Origin: Oscillospiraceae bacterium
GTDB lineage: Bacteria > Bacillota_A > Clostridia > Oscillospirales > Oscillospiraceae
DNA length: 42,997 nucleotides
Direction: 5' to 3'
Assembly (NCBI GenBank): GCA_017470325.1
Contig: JAFUES010000011.1
Span: forward strand, 1-42,997
The position numbers were made by a program, and so were the translations under genes. Shown here piece by piece: positions 32,985 to 39,608 of this stretch (within the stretch, counting starts at the first letter, position 1; every line of letters starts with the position of its first letter). The notes under the pieces were generated by a model. It ran no database searches. It saw nothing but the letters and a program-made list of their open reading frames with translations, and was not told where the DNA came from.

Positions 32985-34054
32985 ACCACATCGCAGGCAT
33001 TCAGCAGAAATTGATCGAGCAGGATCTGGACGCGATCCTGATCACCGACGAGAAGAACCAGCGCTACGCAACAGGCTTTCCTTTTACCGACGGCTATGTG
33101 ATCGTCAGCCGGGAGGACGCCTGGCTGCTCACCGACTCCCGCTACATTGAGGCGGCGGAGAAGGCCGCGGGCGGCAGCTGCCGCGTCCAGATGTATGACC
33201 GGGAGCACAGCCTGCTCTCCCTGGCCCGGGCTGCCCTGCGGGAGGCTGGGGTCCGGCGCCTGGGCGCCGAGGAGGAAAAGCTGAGCCACGCCCGCTTCCT
33301 GGCTCTGGAGAAGGACCTGGGTCTGCCCCTGCAGAGCGCCCAGCAGATCCTCAGCACCCTGCGCGCCTCCAAGACGCCGGAGGAGATCGACAGCCTGATC
33401 CGCGCCCAGCGCATCAGCGAGGCGGCCCTGGAGGAAACGCTGCAGCTCATCCGTCCGGGCATGACGGAGAAGGAGGTGGCGGCGGAGCTGGTCTATCGGA
33501 TGCTGCGCCATGGCAGCGAGGGTAATTCCTTCGACCCCATCGTGGTCACCGGCGCCAACACCAGCATGCCCCACGGCGTGCCGGGGGACACGGTCATCCA
33601 GGAGGGCGACTTCGTCACCATGGACTTCGGCAGTCTGAAGGACGGCTACTGCTCGGACATGACTCGTACCGTGGCCGTGGGATACGCCACCGAGGAGATG
33701 CGCAGCATCTACGGCATCGTGCTGGAGGCCCAGCTGGCGGGCATTGCCGCCGCCCGGGCCGGGATCCCCGGCAAGGAGATCGACGGCGCAGCCCGGGCGG
33801 TGATCCAGAAGGCCGGCTACGGCGCGTATTTCGGCCACGGCTTCGGCCACAGCCTGGGTCTGGACATCCACGAGGCCCCCAATGCCAACCCCTCCGGTGA
33901 GGCGATCATGCCCGTGGGCGCGGCGGTCAGCGCGGAGCCCGGCATCTATCTGCCCGGGAAGTTCGGCGTGCGCATCGAGGACGTGATGATCCTGCGCGAG
34001 GACGGCTGCGAGGTGATCACAAAAGCCCCGAAAACGGAACTGATCGTTCTCTGA
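32981..34054 (+). CDS. Xaa-Pro peptidase (M24 family)
   Basis: A 357-residue dimetal aminopeptidase removing N-terminal residues before proline. Creatinase-type N-domain, then the pita-bread domain with the M24 ligands: Asp in VTMDFG and in DGYCSDMTRT, His in GHGFGHSLGLDIHEAP, Glu in AEPGIYLPG and in GVRIEDV. The ATG overlaps the kinase stop (ATGA). Position upstream of efp is the conserved yqhT-efp arrangement of Firmicutes; efp has its own promoter. Confidence 0.93.
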   Translation: MNHIAGIQQKLIEQDLDAILITDEKNQRYATGFPFTDGYVIVSREDAWLLTDSRYIEAAEKAAGGSCRVQMYDREHSLLSLARAALREAGVRRLGAEEEKLSHARFLALEKDLGLPLQSAQQILSTLRASKTPEEIDSLIRAQRISEAALEETLQLIRPGMTEKEVAAELVYRMLRHGSEGNSFDPIVVTGANTSMPHGVPGDTVIQEGDFVTMDFGSLKDGYCSDMTRTVAVGYATEEMRSIYGIVLEAQLAGIAAARAGIPGKEIDGAARAVIQKAGYGAYFGHGFGHSLGLDIHEAPNANPSGEAIMPVGAAVSAEPGIYLPGKFGVRIEDVMILREDGCEVITKAPKTELIVL

Positions 34055-34087
34055 GCCTGTTTTTGCCGGAGCGCGTGCATAAAAGGC

Positions 34088-34116
34088 TTGCAAAACAGGC
34101 GGACATACTGTAAAAT
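34088..34116 (+). promoter_or_regulatory. Promoter of efp
   Basis: TTGCAA (34088-34093), 17-base spacer, TAAAAT (34111-34116), with a leader of about 50 bases. Confidence 0.75.
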
Positions 34117-34171
34117 AAAAAGGCTAATACGATGCTTAAAATAGAAATATTTGATTCGGGAGGTCCCATTT

Positions 34172-34729
34172 ATGATCACAGCAGGCGAATTCAGAAACGG
34201 CGTTACCTTTGAGATGGACGGCCAGGTCATGCAGGTCGTGGAGTTCCAGCATGTCAAGCCCGGCAAGGGCGCGGCCTTTGTCCGTACCAAGATGAAGAAC
34301 GTCATCACCGGCGCCGTCACCGAAACTTCCTTCAACCCCACCGCCAAGTTCGAGAACGCCACCGTTGACCGCATGACCATGGAGTACAGCTATGCCGACG
34401 GCAACCTGTACTATTTCATGAACCCCGAGACCTACGAGCTGGAGCCTGTGGACGAGTCCGTCCTGGGCGACAACTTCAAGTTCGTCAAGGAGAACATGGA
34501 GTGCACCATCTACTCCTACAAGGGCAAGGTCTTCAACGTAGAGCCCCCCTTCTTCGTTGAGCTTGAGGTCACCGACACCGATCCGGGCTTTGCCGGAAAC
34601 ACCGCCACCAACGCCACCAAGCCCGCCACGCTGGAAACCGGCGCGGAGATCAAGGTCCCCCTCTTCATTGAGCGGGGCGAGCGCATCCGGGTGGATACCC
34701 GCACCGGCGAGTATCTGTCCAGAGCCTGA
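34172..34729 (+). CDS. efp: Elongation factor P
   Basis: A 185-residue factor that rescues ribosomes stalled on proline stretches. It starts [20 protein letters not shown]; the tip that carries the modified or unmodified Lys reads [15 protein letters not shown] domains II and III end in [20 protein letters not shown]. Length is standard. Start fixed by GGGAGG 8 bases upstream. A terminator follows at 34745-34773. Confidence 0.97.
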   Translation: MITAGEFRNGVTFEMDGQVMQVVEFQHVKPGKGAAFVRTKMKNVITGAVTETSFNPTAKFENATVDRMTMEYSYADGNLYYFMNPETYELEPVDESVLGDNFKFVKENMECTIYSYKGKVFNVEPPFFVELEVTDTDPGFAGNTATNATKPATLETGAEIKVPLFIERGERIRVDTRTGEYLSRA

Positions 34730-34744
34730 GCATTCGTGCATAGT

Positions 34745-34773
34745 GGGGGAGATCTGGTATCTCCCCCTTTTTT
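34745..34773 (+). terminator. Terminator of efp
   Basis: Stem GGGGGAGAT / ATCTCCCCC, 5-base loop, then TTTTTT. Confidence 0.92.
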
Positions 34774-34822
34774 CATCAGCCGTAAACAAAACGCCATGGA
34801 CGTCAACAAGGAGGTAATCACT

Positions 34823-35350
34823 ATGACGATCGTTGAACAGGCCGCCTATCTGAAGGGTTTGGTCGCCGGGCTCGGCATCGAGGCCGATTCACAAGACGGG
34901 AAGCTGTGGGGTGCTCTGACGACGCTGTTGTCGGACATGGCTCACGAGATCGAGGATCTGCAGAGCGACAATCTGGACATGGCCGATGCCATGGACGAGA
35001 TCTGTGACGAGCTGGGCTATCTGGAGGAGCTGACGCTGGATCTGGACCGCCCGGAGGACTTTGAGGATTACGAAGACGACTTCGACGAGGATGAGGACTA
35101 CGAGGGCGACGCGGACTACCGGCCGGACCTGCATCTGTACGAGGATGAGGACCTGCCGGAGGACGAGCTGCCGGAGGAGGACGCCGACGACGAGGAGCTG
35201 AGCTATGACGGCGTGCTGTACGACGTGACCTGCCCCTCCTGCGGCGAGGAGATCAGCTTCGACGAAAAGACCCTGGACGAGGGTTCCATCACCTGCCCCG
35301 GCTGCGGGGAGGTGCTGGAATTCGACCTGGGCGACGATGACGACGAGTAA
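34823..35350 (+). CDS. CD1247 N-terminal-domain protein with zinc ribbon
   Basis: A 175-residue cytoplasmic acidic protein. The N-terminal domain (MTIVEQAAYLKGLVAGLGIE; SDMAHEIEDLQSDNLDMADAMDEICDE in order) is the CD1247 N-terminal domain of Clostridia. A long Asp/Glu-rich linker (~80-120) leads to a C-terminal zinc ribbon CPSCGEEIS...CPGCGEVLEFDL. Function unknown; a regulator that senses or binds nucleic acid or protein is conceivable. RBS AAGGAGG, 7 bases from ATG. Single gene between two terminators. Confidence 0.85.
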   Translation: MTIVEQAAYLKGLVAGLGIEADSQDGKLWGALTTLLSDMAHEIEDLQSDNLDMADAMDEICDELGYLEELTLDLDRPEDFEDYEDDFDEDEDYEGDADYRPDLHLYEDEDLPEDELPEEDADDEELSYDGVLYDVTCPSCGEEISFDEKTLDEGSITCPGCGEVLEFDLGDDDDE

Positions 35351-35365
35351 GCATTCATGAAAGCC

Positions 35366-35399
35366 AGCAGCCGGCCGCATCCGCAGCCGGCTGCTTTTA
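35366..35399 (+). terminator. Terminator of the CD1247-domain gene
   Basis: Perfect 10-bp stem AGCAGCCGGC / GCCGGCTGCT, 10-base loop, then TTTTAT. Confidence 0.8.
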
Positions 35400-35427
35400 T
35401 CCCATTCTATCCAAACAGGTGAAGCCT

Positions 35428-36678
35428 ATGTACAAGCCCCTTGCGGACGAGATCCGCCCCGCCAATCTGGACGACGTGGTGGGCCAGCAGCATATCCTGG
35501 GCGGCAACGGTTTGCTGCGCCGGATCGTGGAGAGCGGCCAGATCCCCAACATGATCTTCTACGGTCCCTCCGGCACCGGCAAGACCACCGTGGCCCGCAT
35601 CATCGCCGAGCGCACCCAGCGCAGCCTGCGCAAGCTCAACGCCACCACTGCTGGCATCGCGGACATCAAGCGCATCATCGACGAGCTGGACACCTTCCTG
35701 ACCCCCGGCGGCGTACTGCTGTATCTGGACGAGATCCAGTACTTCAACAAAAAACAGCAGCAGTCCCTGCTGGAATTCATCGAGGACGGCCGCATCACGC
35801 TGATCGCCTCCACCACGGAAAACCCTTATTTCTGTGTGTTCAACGCCATATTGAGCCGGTCCACAGTCTTTGAGTTCAAGCCCATCGCCGCCGCCGATGC
35901 GGAGATCGCCGTACGCCGGGCGGTGGACATCATGAACGGGCGCCGGGAGACCCCGCTGTCCCTGGAGGAGGGCGTGACCGCGCGGATCGCCAACGCCTGC
36001 GGCGGGGACGTGCGCAAGGCCATCAACGCGGTGGAGCTGCTGTTCTCCGCCGCCTGGGATCGGGAAACGGTCACCCTGGAGGACGCCGTCGCCGTCTCCC
36101 AGCGCAGCGCCATGCGCTACGACCGGGACGGGGACGATCATTATGACATCCTCTCCGCCCTGATGAAATCCCTGCGCGGCTCGGACCCGGACGCGGCCAT
36201 GCACTATCTGGCCCGCCTGCTGGAGGCGGGGGACCTGATCGGCGCCTGCCGCCGCATCCTCTGCTCCGCCAGCGAGGATATCGGTATGGCCTGGCCCCAG
36301 GCGGTGCCCATCGTGAAGGCCTGCGTGGATTCGGCGCTGCAGCTGGGCCTGCCGGAGGCGCGGCTGCCCCTGGCGGAGGCCTGCCTGGTGCTGGCCACCG
36401 CGCCCAAGTCCAACTCCGGCGTCATGGCCATCGATGCCGCTCTGGCAGATGTGCGCGCCGGGCGCAGCGGCAGCATCCCCCGGGAACTGCAGAACGTCCA
36501 CGCCGACGGCACCGGCTTTGAGCGGGAGCAGGGCTACAAGTACCCCCATGACTACGAGGGCCACTGGGTCCGGCAGCAGTACCTGCCCGATGAGCTGAAA
36601 AACGCCCGCTATTACGAATACGGCGACAACAAGACCGAGCAGGCGGCCAAAGCCTACTGGGAACGGATCAAGAAATAG
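35428..36678 (+). CDS. rarA: Replication-associated recombination protein RarA (AAA+ ATPase)
   Basis: A 416-residue clamp-loader-like ATPase acting at stalled forks (RarA/MgsA). Walker A GPSGTGKTT, Walker B LLYLDEIQYF, sensor 1 STTEN, arginine region ILSRSTVFEF; the C-terminal RarA domain follows with DPDAAMHYLARLLEAGD and APKSNSGVMAIDAAL. Start at ATG 35428 with AGGTGA upstream; an in-frame GTG lies at 35419. The stop overlaps the RBS of the next small gene, so rarA-DUF951-GIY-YIG form one operon. Confidence 0.95.
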   Translation: MYKPLADEIRPANLDDVVGQQHILGGNGLLRRIVESGQIPNMIFYGPSGTGKTTVARIIAERTQRSLRKLNATTAGIADIKRIIDELDTFLTPGGVLLYLDEIQYFNKKQQQSLLEFIEDGRITLIASTTENPYFCVFNAILSRSTVFEFKPIAAADAEIAVRRAVDIMNGRRETPLSLEEGVTARIANACGGDVRKAINAVELLFSAAWDRETVTLEDAVAVSQRSAMRYDRDGDDHYDILSALMKSLRGSDPDAAMHYLARLLEAGDLIGACRRILCSASEDIGMAWPQAVPIVKACVDSALQLGLPEARLPLAEACLVLATAPKSNSGVMAIDAALADVRAGRSGSIPRELQNVHADGTGFEREQGYKYPHDYEGHWVRQQYLPDELKNARYYEYGDNKTEQAAKAYWERIKK

Positions 36679-36687
36679 GAGGCGGCC

Positions 36688-36864
36688 ATGGACATCCAGG
36701 TGGGTGACATCCTCACCATGAAAAAGCCCCACCCCTGCGGCAGCAAGGAGTGGGAAGTGCTGCGCACCGGCGCGGATTTCAAGCTGCGCTGCCGGGGCTG
36801 CGGCCATGAGGTCATGGGCGCGCGCAGCAAATTTGAAAAAAACATCCGGCAGGTGACACGGTGA
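36688..36864 (+). CDS. DUF951 small protein
   Basis: A 58-residue protein starting MDIQVGDILTMKKPHPCGSKEW and containing CRGCGHEVM, so three cysteines in the usual DUF951 pattern, probably a metal site. The family is widespread in Firmicutes and lies near ychF or parB in other genomes; its role is unknown. AGGAGG overlaps the rarA stop, and its own stop overlaps the GTG start of the next gene (GTGA). Confidence 0.92.
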   Translation: MDIQVGDILTMKKPHPCGSKEWEVLRTGADFKLRCRGCGHEVMGARSKFEKNIRQVTR

Positions 36865-37112
36865 ACTGCTGTTACATCCTCCGCTGCCGGGACGGCAGCC
36901 TGTACACCGGCTGGACCAATGACCTGGAAGGCCGTGTTCGCGCTCACAATGAAGGCCGTGGCGGCAAGTACACCCGCAGCCGCCGCCCGGTGGAGTTGGT
37001 CTATTATGAGCGCTTCGACACCCGGGCGGAGGCCATGAGCCGGGAGTGGCACATCAAGCGCCTGTCCAGGGCGGAAAAATGGAAGCTGATACAAGCGAAA
37101 ACGGACGGCTGA
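36861..37112 (+). CDS. GIY-YIG nuclease-domain protein (YhbQ/UPF0213 type)
   Basis: An 83-residue protein made of a single GIY-YIG domain: CCYILRCRDGSLYTGWTNDLEGRVRAH has the catalytic Tyr residues (CYILRC, LYTGWT) and the Arg in the first helix; KYTRSRRPVELVYYERF follows, and the Glu of SREWHIKRLS completes the site. Start GTG 36861 overlaps the DUF951 stop by 4 bp. Its stop codon is the loop of the terminator hairpin. Confidence 0.92.
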   Translation: MNCCYILRCRDGSLYTGWTNDLEGRVRAHNEGRGGKYTRSRRPVELVYYERFDTRAEAMSREWHIKRLSRAEKWKLIQAKTDG

Positions 37113-37134
37113 GCCGTCCGTTTTCGCTTGTTTT
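37092..37134. terminator. Terminator whose loop is the stop codon
   Basis: Perfect 18-bp stem (37092-37109 with 37113-37130) and a 3-base loop that is the TGA stop of the GIY-YIG gene, then TTTTAT. It also lies 9 bases past the end of the convergent lipoprotein gene and can end that operon. Confidence 0.9.
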
Positions 37135-37138
37135 ATCC

Positions 37139-38230
37139 TTATTTTACCACAGCCGTCACGTTGCTGCGGCCGTTGGAGACCTGCAGTGACTCCCCTGCTT
37201 TCAGCTGGGAGGAGGCGTACAGGATCGTCTTGTAGTCGCCGTCTGCCGTGAAGCTCACGTCGCCGAAGCTCAGGGTGTCCCCGTCGCTGCCCGTCATGAG
37301 GCAGAACAGATAGGGCGTATCGCTGCTGGCGGGCTCCGCCTGGTTGCGGGAATCGGACAGGGCCTGCAGCTCACAGGCGCCCAGACGCAGCGCGCCCGCC
37401 GCCTGCAGGGCCTGCTTGTCGGCCACGACGATGACGCTGCCGCCGGAGAGCGTCAGGTCGCTGGCGGCGGAGATGCCGTCGCCCTCGCTGACGATGTTCA
37501 GCGTGCCGCCCTTGACCTCCACATAGCCCTTGCCTTCCTTCTTGGCGCTGCTGGCCTTGACGCCGTCGTTGCCGGAAGTGACCGTCACCGTGCCGCCCTT
37601 GATCTCAACGGACTCAGAGCCGCGGATGCCATTGTTGGCGGCAGTGACCGTGATGGTGCCGGAGTTGATGTCCAGGTCGTCCTTGCAGGTAATGCCGTTG
37701 TTCAGGTAGCCCAGGACCTCCAGGCTGCCCTCGCCCTCGATATCCAGGTCGTCCTCGGAAAACAGGGCGGCGCCACTGGCGGTGCCGTCAAAGGAGGCCA
37801 TGTCGGTTCTCGCGCCGGACTGCAGGCGGTTCTCGCCCTTAAGCTGCAGGCGCAGGTTCTTGGCCTGCAGGATCTGGATGGCCGGGCCCGCGCTGTTGGA
37901 GATGCTGGCCCCGTCCAGGACCAGGGTCACGTCCATGGCGTCGTCCCCGGTGTCCACGATGATCTGCCCCTCATCCAGCTTGCCGCTGAGGGTGTAGGTG
38001 CCCACGGCGCTGATGGTGACCGTGCTGCCCTGGACCCGGGCGCCGCCGCCGGCGATCTCCGCGCCGCTGCCGGTGAGGGTGATCACCGTGCCGCTGTCCG
38101 CCGGGGTCGACGTCTCCGGGGCCGTCTCGGTCTGCTCCGCGGCCGCCGGGGCCGCAGGACTGTCGCCGCCGCAGGCGCTCAGCGCCAGCAGGCAGGCCAG
38201 AAGAAGTAGGATTGAAAGGATTTTTTTCAT
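37139..38230 (-). CDS. DUF4353 carbohydrate-binding-type lipoprotein
   Basis: A 363-residue exported protein. Lipoprotein signal MKKILSILLLLACLLALSAC, with Cys20 as lipid anchor. After a Pro/Thr linker, the body is a run of short beta strands typical of a right-handed beta-helix (DDLDIEGEGSLEVLGYLNNG; NNGIRGSESVEIKGGTVTV). This matches DUF4353, annotated as a carbohydrate-binding domain. Fourth gene of the CotH-VTC-DUF4956 operon; its ATG overlaps the previous stop by one base (TAATG). Confidence 0.88.
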   Translation of the reverse strand: MKKILSILLLLACLLALSACGGDSPAAPAAAEQTETAPETSTPADSGTVITLTGSGAEIAGGGARVQGSTVTISAVGTYTLSGKLDEGQIIVDTGDDAMDVTLVLDGASISNSAGPAIQILQAKNLRLQLKGENRLQSGARTDMASFDGTASGAALFSEDDLDIEGEGSLEVLGYLNNGITCKDDLDINSGTITVTAANNGIRGSESVEIKGGTVTVTSGNDGVKASSAKKEGKGYVEVKGGTLNIVSEGDGISAASDLTLSGGSVIVVADKQALQAAGALRLGACELQALSDSRNQAEPASSDTPYLFCLMTGSDGDTLSFGDVSFTADGDYKTILYASSQLKAGESLQVSNGRSNVTAVVK

Positions 38231-38892
38231 TACATCATTTCCCTGTCAGATTCGTAGCCGCAGATAATGTTCAAATTCCCGTTGCGGCAGCGGATCGCGT
38301 CGATGAATTCCTTGCTGATGCCGGCGTCCTTCAGCTCGATCTCATAGGTCAGCTCGTAGAGGGTGCCCATGTTGGTGGTCCGCACCCGGACCAGCTCGTG
38401 CCGCCTGGTGTACTGCTGGAACAGATCGTCAAACAGATCCTCATAATCCAGGTTTTCCGGAATGGTGATCTTCAGCTGGCGGCTGTGCTCCCCGGTCTTG
38501 CCGAACTGGAAGTGCTCCAGCAGCAGGGCAAAGACCGCCTCCACCGCGAAGAACACCACCGCCGCCGCCACATAGCCCATACCGCAGGCAAGGCCGATGG
38601 CCACGGCGAAGAACAGGCCCGCGATCTCCTTTGCGGTGCCCGGCGCGCTGCGGAAGCGCACCAGGGCGAAGGTGCCCGCCACGGCCAACCCCGCGCCGAT
38701 GTTGCCGTTGACCAACATGATCACCAGGGTCACGATGGGCGACAGCAGGGCCAGCGCCTGGGTATAGGTGGCGCTGTGCCGATCCTTGTGGGCAAAGACC
38801 AAGGCCGCACCCAGACCCAGCACGATAGACACGCCCAGGCACAGCAGGAACGGCAGCAGGCTCATTTCGGCCGGGATCACACTGTTAAACAT
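38230..38892 (-). CDS. DUF4956 membrane protein
   Basis: A 220-residue protein with about four TM segments in residues 10-~120 (LLPFLLCLGVSIVLGLGAAL; LSPIVTLVIMLVNG; IGAGLAVAGTFALVRFRSA; and a pair near 88-115) and a cytoplasmic C-terminal domain of about 100 residues. The conserved FALVRFRSAPGTAKEIAGLFF loop is the DUF4956 signature and is basic. It always travels with VTC-domain genes. A role as the membrane partner or channel for polyphosphate is inference. Overlaps VTC by 8 bp. Confidence 0.88.
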   Translation of the reverse strand: MFNSVIPAEMSLLPFLLCLGVSIVLGLGAALVFAHKDRHSATYTQALALLSPIVTLVIMLVNGNIGAGLAVAGTFALVRFRSAPGTAKEIAGLFFAVAIGLACGMGYVAAAVVFFAVEAVFALLLEHFQFGKTGEHSRQLKITIPENLDYEDLFDDLFQQYTRRHELVRVRTTNMGTLYELTYEIELKDAGISKEFIDAIRCRNGNLNIICGYESDREMM

Positions 38893-39607
38893 GGAAAACC
38901 ACTTCCTTTATGTAGTCATCAAGGATGTGCTCTTTGTAGCACACGCCGTATTTGGAAAAATTGGTGGGAAACAGGGACCGCTCGCTGAGCATCCGGGCCA
39001 GCCACAGGGGCGCGGCCTCCGGGATCTTGATCTCCATGAGCACCTGCCCGTCCTCCAGCAGCGGCTTCCCGTCGCTGCCGGCGCGCAGGTCCAGCGCCGT
39101 CTGCCGCCAGCGGATGTTCCGGTCAAAGGTGATGCGCAGCTCCGGATCCTCCTTGGCCCGCCAGGCCGTCCGGTCGCAGGCCAGGTAGACCCGGGCCGCA
39201 GGCCGGTAGCTACGGAGGAAAAAGTCGATCTCCCGGGTCATCTGGCTATCCTCCTCCGGCCTGCCGGAACCGTCCAGCCAGGCCGCCGCCCGGGCCTCAG
39301 GCAGGGCCACCCGGCGCTTGTACACGATGCCCTGGTACTTCTTCTTCAGCTCCACAAACACCGTGTCTCCGTCGCCGGGCACATTGTAGCTGCGCAGGCG
39401 CAGCTTCTCTTTGTACACCGGCGCGTCGATGGAGTGGCGGATCAGCCGATAGTCGTCGCTGTCGTAGTAGATGCTGCACACGGTGCTTGCGGGGTACTCG
39501 TCCGGCTCGATGTAGGGCTCCAGCCGGGCGAACAGCGCCTCGTACTCCGCCGCCGAGAGCAGATATTTTTTCTCGTAGCGCTTGAAGGTCAGCTTGGTAT
39601 CTTCCAT
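38885..39607 (-). CDS. VTC-domain polyphosphate polymerase
   Basis: A 240-residue soluble protein made of one VTC catalytic domain (a TTM tunnel fold). The yeast Vtc4 active-site set is recognisable: basic strand FKRYEKKYL (8-16), KLRLRSY with R70 and R72, FVELKKK with E86 and K88-90, R146 in ACDRTAW, R158/R163 in RITFDRN, the metal-binding E192 with K194 in LMEIKIPE, and K219 in FSKYGVCY. So it is predicted to polymerise ATP gamma-phosphate. It starts one base after the CotH stop. Confidence 0.9.
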   Translation of the reverse strand: MEDTKLTFKRYEKKYLLSAAEYEALFARLEPYIEPDEYPASTVCSIYYDSDDYRLIRHSIDAPVYKEKLRLRSYNVPGDGDTVFVELKKKYQGIVYKRRVALPEARAAAWLDGSGRPEEDSQMTREIDFFLRSYRPAARVYLACDRTAWRAKEDPELRITFDRNIRWRQTALDLRAGSDGKPLLEDGQVLMEIKIPEAAPLWLARMLSERSLFPTNFSKYGVCYKEHILDDYIKEVVFHV

Positions 39608-39608
39608 A

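Noticed and set aside
34172..34729. Start of efp at 34151
   Set aside because: The upstream in-frame codon precedes the GGGAGG RBS; the ATG at 34172 fits the RBS and the family start.
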